This document shows positions 1-10,027 of a stretch of 64,000 nucleotides of DNA, piece by piece (positions within the stretch are counted from its first letter, which is position 1; every line of letters starts with the position of its first letter). Under the pieces are notes generated by a model. The model ran no database searches and was not told where the DNA came from. It saw nothing but the letters and a program-made list of their open reading frames with translations. A program made the translations under genes and the position numbers. Source of the DNA: Hordeum vulgare subsp. vulgare (taxonomy: Eukaryota > Streptophyta > Magnoliopsida > Poales > Poaceae). Where the stretch lies: contig NC_058524.1 of the NCBI RefSeq assembly GCF_904849725.1, positions 509,748,263-509,812,262 on the forward strand, given 5' to 3'.

Positions 1-769
1 AAGCTACTATCTCAGAGTCAAGTCCATACTTAGAGCTAAAGTCACAAAAAGTATTTGCCTCAACAAAGGATTTAACGCAATCAAACGTGAAATTCATACC
101 TGACTCCTTACCTTCTTCAAGCTCCGAACCTTCAGAGTTGCGTTTAATTCTCTCCAATAAATTCCATGTGAAGTCAATATCTCTCTTCATAAAAGAACCG
201 GTACAAGAAGTGTCAAGCATGGTGCGATCATCATGAGAAAGCCGAGCATAGAAGTTCTGAATGATAATTTCTCTCGAGAGCTCATGATTGGGGCATGAAT
301 ATAGCATTGATTTAAGCCTCCCCCAAGCTTGAGCGATGCTTTCTCTGTCACGAGGCCAAAAATTATAAATATAATTCCGATCACGATGTACTAAATGCAT
401 AGGATAAAACTTTTCATGAAATTCCAACTTCAACCGATTGTAGTCCCATGATCCAGTATCATTACATAGCCTATACCATGTCAACGCCTTATCCTTCAAA
501 GATAAAGGAAATACCTTCTTCTTGACCTCATCCTCGGGCAAACCTGCAAGCTTAAATAAACCAAAAACTTCATCTACATAGATTACATGCAAGTCTGGAT
601 GTGATGTTCCATCTCCTATAAAAGGATTAACCAGTAGTTTCACAAGCATACTCGAAGGAAATTCAAAGCAAATATTTTCAGTAGGTTCAGCAGGTTGAGG
701 AGCAACTCTTTGTGCTTCCGTTCAAGGTGAAGATACCCCGAACAAGCCCCTCAAAGGATTAGTATCCAT
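1..769 (-). pseudogene. Athila-lineage gag, nearly intact, 3' end outside window
   Basis: The minus strand is open from the ATG at 769 to the window edge except for one TGA about 16 codons in (near 721-723), most simply a CGA-to-TGA change. The product starts MDTNPLRGLFGVSSP and is the same family as the L0 gag at 56808 (MESNPLRGVF). Around 300-400 it contains the gag core (WPRDRESIAQAWGRLKSM, then a conserved run before FYARLSHDDRTMLDTSC). Gag forms the particle that packages element RNA. It lies just inside the PBS and the LTR at 876-2398, as expected for the first gene of a minus-strand Gypsy element. Without the one stop this would be the best preserved gag of its family here. The family assignment to Athila/Sabrina/WHAM-like Gypsy is from memory. 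Confidence 0.8.
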
Positions 770-842
770 AGTGACAAGTGACAATAAATTTCAGCACACT
801 ATATGAATGTTTCCTTACCAAGTTCCACTTACCAAAGGCGCT

Positions 843-875
843 TCACTCCCCGGCAATGGCGCCAGAAAAGAGTCT
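843..875 (-). other. Primer-binding site region of the left-edge element
   Basis: Directly inside the LTR end at 876, the minus strand reads a short spacer followed by TGGCGCCATTGCCGGGG. This is the tRNA-primed minus-strand synthesis site typical of Athila-type Gypsy elements. The homologous L0 site follows 56701. Confidence 0.8.
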
Positions 876-2398
876 TGATGACCCACAAGTGTAGGGGATC
901 AATCGTAGTCCTTTTGGTAAGTAAGAGTGTCGAACCCAACGAGGAGCAGAAGGATCTGACAAGTGGTTTTCAGCAAGGTAAAATCTGCAGGCACTGAAAT
1001 TGTGAGTAACAAGTGATTGGGTGGTCATATGATTCGTAGCAAGCAACAAGTAACAAAAGTAGCAACGGTGCAGCAAAGTGGCCCAATCCCCTTTTTAGCA
1101 AGGGACAAGCCTGGACAAAGTCTTATAGGAGGAAAAACGCTCCCGAGGACACACGGGAATTTCTGTCATGCTAGTTTTCATCATGTTCATTTGATTCGCG
1201 TTCGTTACTTTGATAGTTTGTTATGTGGGTGGACCGGCGCTTGGGTACTTCCCTTACTTGGACAAGCATCCCACTTATGATTAACCCTCTCGCAAGCACC
1301 CGCAACTACGAAAGAAGAATTAATACAAAGTCTAACCATAGCATTAAACTAGTGGATCCAAATCAGCTCCTTACGAAGCAACGCATAAACTAGGGTTTAA
1401 GCTCCTGTCACTCTAGCAACCCATCATCTACTTACTACTTCCCAATGCCTTCCTCTAGGCCCAAATAATGGTGAAGTGTTATCTAGTCGACGTTCACATA
1501 ACACCACTAGAGGAAAAACAACATACAACATATCAAATTACCGAACGAATACCAAATTCACATGACTACTATTAGCATGACTTATCCAGTGTCCTCAGGA
1601 ACAGAAGTAACTACTCACAAAGCATAATCATATTCATGACCAGAGAGGTAATGAGTAGCATCAAGGATCTGAACATAAACTCTTCCACCAAATAATCCAA
1701 CTAGCATCAACTACAAAGAATAATCAACACTACTAGCAACCTTACAAGTACCAATCGGAGTCGCGAGACGGAGATTGGTTACAAGAGATGAACTAGGGTT
1801 TGGAGATGAGATGGTGCTGATGAAGATGTTGATGGTGACGAGTCCCCTCCGATGAGAGGAGTGTTGAGGATGATGATGGCGACAATTTCCCTCTCTAGGA
1901 GGGAAGTTTCCCCGGCAGGATCGTCCTGCTGGAGCTCTAGATTGGTTCTGCTCAAGTTCCGCCTCGTGGCGGCGGCGAAACCACGAAAAAGCTCCTCTCT
2001 GATTTTTTTCCAGACGAAACCCTTCATATAGAAGAAGAGGGGGGCAAGTGGGCCAGCAGGTTGCCCACAAGCCCTCATGGCATTGCCTAGGGGGGTGGCC
2101 GCGCCGTGTAGGCTTGTGGCCAACCCGAGGCGCCCCTCTCGTGCTTCTTCGGCCTAGTATTTTTTATAAATCTGGAAAAAATCCTCATTGATTTTTACGG
2201 CGTTTGGAGTTGCGCAGAATAGGTATCTCAACTTTGCTCCACTTTCAGGCCAGAATTCCAGTTGCCGACATTCTCCCTCTTCATGTAAACCTTCCAAAAT
2301 AAGAGAGAAAAGGCATAAGAATTGTACCGTGAAGTGAAATAACAGCCCAAGAAGCGATAAATATCAACGTGAAAACATGATGCAAAATGGACGTATCA
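876..2398 (-). repeat. Athila-lineage 5' LTR (about 1.52 kb)
   Basis: Read on the minus strand this LTR begins TGATACGTCCATTTTGC (at 2398) and ends GTGGGTCATCA (at 876), with TG...CA termini. Its 3' two thirds match, inverted, the plus-strand fragment at 2399-3393, and it matches the L0 LTR (17205-17618, 53900-54286, 56114-56701). It precedes a PBS and gag, so it is the 5' LTR of an element whose body lies left of the window. The presumed right target copy is the 5 bp after 2398 (atcac), but the partner copy is not visible. Confidence 0.85.
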
Positions 2399-3393
2399 AT
2401 CACCAACGCTCCCTCCTTCGTGGGAGGACCGATCTTCATCAACATATTCGCCAACACCATCTCATATCCAACCCTAGTTCATCTCTTGTATTCAATCTCT
2501 GTCTCAAAACCTCAGATTGGTACCTTTGGGTTAGTAGTTGTGTTGATTATTACATCTTGTAGTTCATGCTTGTTGGATTACTTGGTGGAAGATATTATGT
2601 TCATATCCTTAATTATTATTATTACACCTCTGATCCTAAATATATTGATGATGTTTGAGTAGTAATTATTGTTCTTGAGGACATGGGCGAAATCTTGTTA
2701 TAAGTAATCATGTAAAGTTGGTATTCGTTCGATAATTTGATGATATGGTTGTTGTTACTTCTCTTAGTGGTGTCATGTGAATGTCGACTAGATGACACTT
2801 TACCATATTATGGGCCTAAGTTAATTCATTGTGGAGTAACAAGTAGATGATGGGCTGCGAGAGTGATAGAAGCCTAAACCCGAGTTTATGCGTTGCTTCA
2901 TAAAGGGTTGTTTTGGATCCACATGTTTCATGCTATGGTTAGATTTATCTTAATTCCTCTTTCTTAGTTGTGGATGCTTGCGAGAGGGGTAATCATAAGT
3001 AGGTTGTTAGTCCAAGTAATAACACCACCTTAGCACTGGTCCACCCACATATCAAATTACCAAAGTAGAGAACGTGAATCAACTCAATATGATGAACATG
3101 ACTTGACAGAAATTCCCATGTGTCCTCGGGAACCCTTTTTTATATAAGAGTACTTTCAGGCATGTCCTTTGCTATAAAAAGGATTGGGATACCTTCCTGT
3201 ACCTCTATTACTATTGCTACTTGTCACTTGTCACGAATTATCTTGGTACAAAACAATATATCACTATTACTTATAGCACTTGTACACATTACCTTGCTGA
3301 AATATGCTTATCATTTCCTTCTGCTCCTCGTTTGGTTCCAAACTCTTACTTATTGAAAAACTATGATTGATCCCCTATACTTGTGGGTCATCA
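2399..3393 (+). repeat. Plus-strand Athila-lineage LTR, 3' two thirds
   Basis: This is collinear with the 3' portion of the L0 LTR, from the segment with CACCATCTCAT and CCCTAGTTCATCTC to the terminal ACTTGTGGGTCATCA at 3393. Its first ~500 bp are missing because the minus-strand element ending at 2398 inserted into it; the rest should lie left of that element. No PBS follows 3393, so it is either a 3' LTR or a solo LTR. ORFs in this stretch are LTR sequence, not genes. Confidence 0.8.
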
Positions 3394-3798
3394 CCTAGTA
3401 CCTCCATTCCAGTTTGACAAAAGTTGCAAAGATTCAACCAGCCTAAATCATTATAAAAGAAAATCTAAATTAGGAAAATAGGGTTATACTCACCCATTCG
3501 ATGGGGTTATGGTTTGAGTAGCCTTCCTAGGTGCTACTATTAATAAAATCCTCCTTTATCCTTTGAAAAGGTTGGCTAATATAACAAAAAAATTTGTTGT
3601 ACTAGTCAGATCCTCCCGTTTATACCGAGCGCCATCACTTGAACCACTATGTTGCCCCAGGAAATGGGATCTTTGTTAAAGAGGTTGAACACATCAGTTT
3701 ATGGTCGCAGCCATCACGTCAATAATGGTGAGCTTAAAATGTCCCGATAATTTCACCTTGGCAACCAACTATCTCACCTCGGAGCTATCCTCTTGAGA
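3394..3798 (-). other. Leader of a truncated minus-strand Gypsy element; no gene seen
   Basis: The stretch lies between the end of the plus-strand LTR and a PBS belonging to the minus-strand LTR at 3819-4356. It should therefore be the 5' untranslated internal part of that second Gypsy element, with the rest displaced by the Athila LTR insertion. No reading frame of note was found. Confidence 0.45.
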
Positions 3799-3816
3799 AG
3801 AGCTCTTCGGGCGCCA
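3799..3816 (-). other. Primer-binding site of minus-strand Gypsy
   Basis: On the minus strand the sequence reads TGGCGCCCGAAGAGC directly after the LTR end at 3819, separated by 2 bp. The motif and position match Gypsy tRNA primer sites, and differ from the TGGCGCCATTGCCGG sites of the Athila-like elements, so this is another family. Confidence 0.6.
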
Positions 3817-3818
3817 GT

Positions 3819-4356
3819 TGAACCGCTTCTTAAGAGGAGCGGTTGAAAATTTGGGTAAGCTCCTCTATCGTGGTTTTGTCACGACAGATGTCCTCATGAA
3901 AGGACTTAGGTGCGAGGCCATCGCAACTAGTTGGCTACATGAACGAGGTTGGTCAGAATTGAGAGACGCCTGTTTGCCCACGTTCGGTCCCTCCGATGGA
4001 GGTAAAAGCCTAAGTCCTGCTTTTGGTGTTTATTGATGATCAACTCGATTACAAGGGTGCACAATCGCTAACCTAGGTCTCGAGTCTTTCTTGCTTGTCC
4101 TTACTACCTCAGGGGCTCCTCTTTATATATATAGAGAGAGGCCCTGAGATTATAATAGAGTCCGGGTCGCATTGCAATGCGTGTCGTGTTCTACTTCCTA
4201 CTAACTTGGGCCAGGGAGAATATCCATGCGATGGGACTTGAGACAACCTCCTCGTGAGCCGCCCATTGGGACTTTACGTCTAGGGCTTCCTACCCAAGTT
4301 ATAGCCTAGGTAGGTTATCCCCATGGCGGGTTAACCCATGGTGTATAACCCCAACA
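3819..4356 (-). repeat. 538 bp LTR of a separate minus-strand Gypsy element
   Basis: On the minus strand it starts TGTTGGGGTTATACACC at 4356 and ends with CA at 3819, next to a PBS. A TATA-type promoter (TATATATAAAGAGG) sits mid-LTR at about 4121-4140. The short ORF at 3818-4036 falls inside and is not a gene. The internal region is cut at 3394, so this is a 5' LTR with only about 0.4 kb of leader. It lies just upstream of the PF04195-like gene. Confidence 0.6.
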
Positions 4357-4724
4357 TTAGACCCCATTTTCGTATGGATTTATCCATGTTACCTTCGTCC
4401 TGGAAAAATGCAGACGGAAACATCTCAAAGGTGAAGACTAGCATGAGTCACCTTTTGAGTTGGTAGTCTTCTATGTGTGAGGGGAACATTTGCCCGGGTT
4501 AATATTTTGTCGGGTTATCTGCTTTGTTCAAGACTTTCTACTTTTATCAACCTTTGTTGTCATGACGCCATCTTATCTATTGCTCATGCCATCCAGTCAT
4601 CATGGCGAATCATTTGCAAACAGTGTCGAAATCCCTGTTAGGCATGCAAAATTGAGGCATTTTGTTCTCCGCAAATTACTGCGCCCACCCCATTTTTATT
4701 GCGCCGCTTCGGGTCTTGACCTAT

Positions 4725-4740
4725 TATAAATAGTCTAGCT
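4725..4740 (+). promoter_or_regulatory. Candidate TATA box of the PF04195-like gene
   Basis: A TATAAATAG motif at about 4729-4737 is followed by a pyrimidine-rich stretch (CTCTTCTCCTTCCTCTC) typical of a plant transcription start, about 770 bp upstream of the MPPKTRK start codon. Nothing else in 4357-5500 looks coding. Confidence 0.4.
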
Positions 4741-5500
4741 AGTCTCCAATTTAACCTCTTCTCCTTCCTCTCATATTTACCATCTCTCTCAAGCTCTGCT
4801 GATGCCACACTTTCTCAGGTGACTTCGCTCGGGCACAGCCGCCACCGAAGTTAATCATCGTCGACAACAGAGTTCTTCCGAATGCGTCCGTCCATAGTAT
4901 TCCTCTTCTATGAATCCTTCTAATTTCTTCATTACCACTTTAGGTCACTGCAGATCTTCATCCTTCGTCGAAGGCTCACATATGCATTGTAGGTTATAGT
5001 TGTAGATCTATCGCCTTTCATGTGTGCATTCTGTGCGATTTCACCACCACCGTCATCTAGCAGTCTTTGTAGATCCATATAAGATTCATCTTGATTCTTC
5101 CTAGATGCCTTTGTTTCGGTAATTCTGCTATTTAAAGTGTATTTTTCTTATTTTTTATGTATCATGTAGATCCATTTCTTCAGCCGGTCAAATAGGATAT
5201 GTGTTTGTTGTTTTGTGAGTTTCACTAAGTTTTGGTAGAATCTTTGAGCTACCCTTGAGCCAGTGTTAATATGACTGAAATGCTTAGTTTGCTCCGTTAG
5301 CTAGGTTACCCAAAGACGAACCATTATTTGGCTATGTGATTTGAAAACTCATATGAAGCACCAAATCCTCCCTTTAAATGCCGGCTCTTCTTTAATTCTG
5401 GATGACCTTAGCCACTGTATTACCTTACGCCGACTTAAAAACTAACGCCATTATACTTTCTATCTTTATTTGTTTAGTTATATGCTTGCAAAATTACCAT

Positions 5501-8500
5501 GCCTCCCAAGACCAGAAAAATTTGTGGTTGTTTCAGATCCCAATAATCTATTCTCGCATTGGAAAACCTTGTTACGGAAGGTCTTTTGCCGGCTAAGAAC
5601 GTAATCCGTTGGTGGGCGCCTAACGAAGAAAGCTCTCCATAACCAAGGGAAGCAGAGATAATTTGTTTTACTAATCATGTGAACAGGGGATTTCGGCAAC
5701 CCGTCTCAAAATTATTCAGGGATCTCCTTCACTTTTTTAACCTCACGCATCAATATATTAGTCCCAACTCAATGACGAGTATTTGTCAGTTTGAGGTACT
5801 CTGCAAAGTGTACCTTCATATTGAGTCGCATGTGACTCTCTTTAGAGAGTTCTTCTATCTTAAGTGTCAAGCTAAAATCAAGGATGGCCCGTGTGTGGAA
5901 CTCGGTGGCGTCTCCGTACAGAAGAGAAAGAATAGTCCTTTCCCCGAGATCAAGCTCACGAGTCATTCAAATGGATGGAACCAGACTTGGTTATACTTTA
6001 AAAATACCGCTCATTTGGACCAGAACCCACATTTGGATTATAGATTGGAACGACTTGGCTCCGATGTCGAACTCCCGGGTTAGCTAGCCGAAGAACAAAG
6101 AAAATTGCAAGCCCCTGTGTTTAAGTTAAAGGCCCTCAATGCCAATGGCCTTACACGGATACCTGATCCGATGTTGGATTACGTGGACGATTCAATCCGT
6201 CAGTATAAGAGGCGATTAATGTGCAACTACACTCGCGAGTCGACGGATGTGCAACGCTACATCAAGAAATACCTGATTAATAAATCCATCAATAAGCAGA
6301 CCAATACATTATTTTTGGACTCTAAAGAAACGTGTAGCACAACCAGGTTGGCCCCATTCTACTTGAAGAATCCAGTCCCTCAGTATGTATTTTGTCTAGT
6401 TTCTTCTTTCAACTTTATTTGGTGCCCCATACTTATTGCCCGACTTGTATTTTTCCAGGTTGGCTTTGATTTCTCGAAAGACGTTTTCAAGGCTTCTACT
6501 CATTCTTCAAGTTTTCAGAAAGAAAAAGGCTCCTTAGTCGACTTCAGGAGAGGAATCTGAGGTAGAACTCGATTCTCTTGGTTGTTTGCTTATGGAACTT
6601 GCTGTTGCGTCCTTTTATCGGGATAACACAGAGACTAGTCAAGACGGCAATGTCGAGCTAATTTTGATCTGCTCCAGTTCTTCAGAACCATATGTTGAGA
6701 AGAAGACAAGATGAGCCATCGAAAATGTTAAGCTTTTCACATCCAGCTGCTTACTTAGATCCCAACTTTCTTTTGAGGCGATATCAACACGCACTCAATC
6801 AGAACGCAAACTCGGAGTTGCTCCGGAGTGTTGTCCTTCAGCTTAGAGCCACCTACCCGCAGGCAGCGCCATGTGGTGCCACACATTCCAACTGTTTCTC
6901 ACCCTCAAGCCGGTCTCTGTAAACAACCCTTGAGTCCATTTAATTCACTTTATCACCAGGAATCATCTCCCTCATCTGGTCACACGACTACGACCCAACT
7001 TCCGGCTTTTACTATCAACCGTGGGTAAGTTTATGTATGTCGTCTTTTGTTGTCTGTGTCATCACACGTTGTTTCCTCAATTTGAAAAGATTGTTTTTAT
7101 GATTTATAGAGCCCAGGCCTTTATTAAGAAAAAGGCAGGTGAACCTTCTTCCGCTGCTCGGGAGGATAGTATTCAAAATCCACCTTCAGCTGAAGTGATG
7201 ACTCACATTGAGCCATCACCTCAAGTTGAACCAGAATTGGATGTTGAGCCGGCGCATGACATATATAAAATGTCTCTTGTTGAGGAACCAGTTGTTATTG
7301 GAACAACTGGTGACAACCAAGGCGCATATGATGACATAGCCTTTGATCCTCCATGCCCTTCTGTTCCTTGTACACACAAAGTTACTCCATCTGCTGGCAA
7401 GGATGATGCAGAAGTGAATGTTTTGGCGGGTCTTATCAAAACCATGGTCCTTAAACCGTTCTGACCAAGATTATGTCCAAAGATGAGACGACACTTATGG
7501 ATAATGGGAAAGCCAAACTTGAGCTCCGAGAACTTGGAGGTCTTGATATCCAAGGGCTATATCATCAGTACAAGACCCGACTGTCTAAGGGTCGGGATTT
7601 TGAAATAAATTTGGTCAATACCATGAAGATCAGACATGAAGTAAAAATTAACCATTTGCTTATCGTATATACCATTGTAGCCCCCAAGAGCTAGTTTAGT
7701 ACAATAAGTAATGAACTGGATCTTATCAATATATTGATGAGCCAAGTATAGCCCCCAAGGACGTGGTCACTATGAAAAAATAATGAGTTAGTACTTCCTT
7801 GACTTTTTAAGATCTAAATTTCGTTGATCGCATTCCCCAAGGTCGGCTTATCTCCTTGAGATAGATGGGTCTTCAACATGGAACTTATAAACTATTTAAA
7901 CAGCTGAATATCATAGCCTCCAAGTGTCGTGTCGCGTGTGTGTAGTGACTTAGGCCTTCTAGGAAATTTGATCTGAGTAGTGTAGCCCCCAAGGGCCAGT
8001 TCATTATGAGATAATGAGCCGGTACTTCTTAGATGCCTTTAGGTGTAAAAAAATGCTGACCATATCGCCCCCAAGGGACGGCTTATCCTCCTGAGAGAGA
8101 TGGGTATTTGCATGAAAAACCACAGTATAGCCCCCGAGGGCCATTTTTTCTTTTTAAAACAGTCGGTCTTCTTGTTTTATAGTGAAAACAATGATGCATT
8201 AGCCCCTAAGGGCCATGTGGATTGCTTGCAACTCGATGGGACTTTGTTAATTTGATCTAATTTTTTAAATCATGTACCCCCAAAGTGTGGAGTCATATTA
8301 CTTAAGAGGCTCGAAACTTGTACTTATAATTTCTACACTTGTGCAGGAGTCATTGGAACAATGTGAGTTTATTGCAGCGACTCTTCAAAAGCAACTTGTA
8401 GATGAGAAGAAGTTGAAGACTGTTGTAGAGCACAAAATGACTAGGCTTGAAGATGAGGAGAAACAAGCATATGATCTTCTTAAGCAAGCCAAAACTAATT

Positions 8501-8622
8501 TTGAGAAGGAAAAAGGCGCCCTGCTGCGACACGCTGAAGATGGGGAAAACGGCTTCAACCTGTCACGGAGGAGCTACAGACTTTGATAAAGCAGCGCAAT
8601 GACATGGTTACTGCAATCTTTG
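5501..8622 (+). pseudogene. Transposase_28 (PF04195-like) transposon gene, decayed 5' part
   Basis: A multi-exon gene of the grass 'putative gypsy type transposon' class, degraded by stops and frameshifts. It starts MPPKTRK near 5501-5510. The domain core is GFRQPVSKLFRDLLHFFNL, then PNSM, LCKVYLHIES and LFREFFYLKCQ (5685-5880), then ELGGVSVQKR. Exon/intron edges are visible: a GTAAGT donor at 7025 with a TATAG acceptor at 7109, and an intron 7641-8345. An acidic, proline-containing stretch (7110-7464) and a coiled-coil exon (8346-8622, rich in K, E and L) follow. The 3' end continues beyond the MULE at 16736. The molecular function of the family is not known to me; the domain name implies transposon origin only. 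Confidence 0.65.
7676..8290 (+). repeat. Degenerate tandem repeats in an intron, 'agcccccaag' units
   Basis: Within the intron 7641-8345, motifs of the form tAGCCCCCAAGGGCC recur at about 7678, 7750, 7982, 8068, 8131 and 8200, each followed by variable sequence that often includes GGTCGGCTTATC or GAGCCGGTACTTC. Unit length varies from roughly 60 to 230 bp. They are diverged tandem copies; no coding potential is seen. Confidence 0.6.
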
Positions 8623-8783
8623 GTATGATGTCTGAACTTTTTTCCCTTTGCATTCCGAGTACAATAATTTGCCGACTTATTTTCTTGTTGGTTTGTTCAC
8701 ATGACGAAAGAATGATAATCTTGTTCGACCGCCGATTGTGAAGTTGAAGGCCATCGTCACTTATATAGCAAAACTATTCACAG

Positions 8784-8818
8784 GATCTCTTTTTGCTATT
8801 TAGGCGGCAAAAAAATTA
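8784..8818 (+). pseudogene. Start of the exon interrupted by the MULE
   Basis: A good acceptor (TATTCACAG, ending 8783) opens an exon of the PF04195-like gene. After about 35 bp the MULE begins. The exon resumes at 16727 with the duplicated 9 bp aaaaaatta, so the MULE landed in coding sequence. Confidence 0.55.
8810..8818. repeat. Left 9 bp target-site duplication of the MULE
   Basis: The 9-mer aaaaaatta directly precedes the element and is repeated exactly at 16727-16735. Nine bp is the diagnostic duplication length for Mutator-like transposons. Confidence 0.9.
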
Positions 8819-8989
8819 GGGATTTTTATTTGTGTGCCCCAGGTTCCTTAGCCATACTCATTCATCCCAACGCTCTTAACTTTTTCTCACTTTTCCCCAC
8901 TCCCTTGGTCGAAACCCTCAGAACTGGTCACAAATGGTGTATGCCGTTGGGTCAGTGCTTTGACCGTTAACTCTGACGAGTGGGGCCGC
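8819..8989 (+). repeat. Left terminal inverted repeat of the MULE
   Basis: It pairs with 16558-16726 in inverse orientation over about 170 bp. Shared blocks include GGGATTTTT, ACTCATTCATCCC, CTTAACTTTT, CGAAACCCTCAGAACTGGTCA and GTTAACTCTGAC, ending at GTGGGGCCGC. There are several mismatches, so the TIRs have diverged since insertion. Confidence 0.88.
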
Positions 8990-9191
8990 GCTGACTATGT
9001 TGCCCGTTGGACCTGATGACTGGGGTCACGGCGGATGGTGCCGCGGTTAGCAAGTTGGGCCGTGGTTAGAATTGGGTCGTGCGCGCGCCGTAACGACAGA
9101 AGCCCGTTATGCATGCACGACATGTCCAGCTAGCCTACCTGCATGTGCGTAGCTAGCCTACCTGCACGCGCTGCCGCCCGCCGCCACGATG

Positions 9192-9305
9192 CACTGACCG
9201 GACTCTTTTTCACGCGAGCCGCCACGGACGCTGACCGGCTTCTTTTTCACGCGAGCCGTCACGGACGCTGACCGGCCTCTTTTCCATGTGAGCCGCCACA
9301 GACGC
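9192..9305 (+). repeat. Subterminal tandem repeat, about 37 bp x 3
   Basis: Three consecutive copies of a unit containing CTGACCGG, CTCTTTTTCACGCGAGCCG and CCACGGAC, with few changes between copies. GC-rich subterminal repeats are common in MULEs and may bind transposase. Confidence 0.65.
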
Positions 9306-9517
9306 AGGGACGGTTGCTGCCGTTGGTTCGTATTATCTCCCATGCGTGTCTCCTTGATGTAGAGAGCATTGTTTCACGTTTTCAATCCACTCGCATCTAT
9401 TCAACATGGCAATTAAAACATGTTGGCAATTAAAGTGGCATATCGATCGATGCGGCTCGTTTGAACGTAGCAAATCTAAAGTGCGGCCGGTGCCACTCCC
9501 CTTCCCTTTTCCTTTCC

Positions 9518-9527
9518 CTATTTAAAC
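9518..9527 (+). promoter_or_regulatory. TATA box of the small MULE gene
   Basis: A CTATTTAAACC motif lies 78-87 bp upstream of the ATG at 9605 and is followed by a C-rich leader (CCACGACCCCTCCACC). Placement and composition suit a real plant core promoter. Confidence 0.5.
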
Positions 9528-9604
9528 CACGACCCCTCCACCTATTCTCCACACATCCATTTGCGCTGCCCCCAAACCGAAAGCACTCTCAAAGTGAGGC
9601 GAGG

Positions 9605-10027
9605 ATGCAGTACAACGGCCCTACCTTCGAGCTCCCACCGACCGTGCCGGAGAGACTGTGTTCGCCCGGCGTCGTCGTGGAGAGGATGCTCCGCGTGTGG
9701 TCGATCTCATGCTGGAGGGGTGCAAGGGGGTTTGCCGAGTGGTTCCTCCGTGCGGGCTTCGCCCACCTCCCGGGGGGCTCGCCGGTAATGTTTCGACTGG
9801 ACGATGTGGGTCCAAACTCCAGGACTCCGCCGAAAGGGCTCACCGTTACCTTCACCAACAGTTTTGATGCGTCTTACCTCCTCGGCAAGGTGTTTTGGTG
9901 TGGATGTGAATTCATCGCATTCACAACCCACAACATCTACACAAACTTCGACTGCATCTTCCCCACCCGCGATGGTATGCACAGCCTCCCCTACTACATC
10001 GGCCAGGACGGCATGGAGAGGGAGTAG
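9605..10027 (+). CDS. Unrecognised 140 aa protein carried by the MULE
   Basis: I chose the ATG at 9605 (MQYNGPTFELPPTV) because it follows the TATA box and leader. The same frame runs open further upstream to 9461, but that part would be promoter. The ORF is intact to TAG at 10025-10027. It is GC-rich unlike its AT-rich flanks. Visible features are an ARGFAEWFLRAGF helix-like segment, PPKGLTVTFTNSFDASYLLGK, a WCGC motif and a C-terminal FDCIFPTRDG segment. I do not recognise the family; a distant link to the C-terminal part of DUF295/F-box proteins crossed my mind but is not supported. It sits at the mudrB-like position, reading inward from the left end and convergent with the other two genes. 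It could be a captured host fragment or a conserved accessory gene. Confidence 0.6.
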   Translation: MQYNGPTFELPPTVPERLCSPGVVVERMLRVWSISCWRGARGFAEWFLRAGFAHLPGGSPVMFRLDDVGPNSRTPPKGLTVTFTNSFDASYLLGKVFWCGCEFIAFTTHNIYTNFDCIFPTRDGMHSLPYYIGQDGMERE

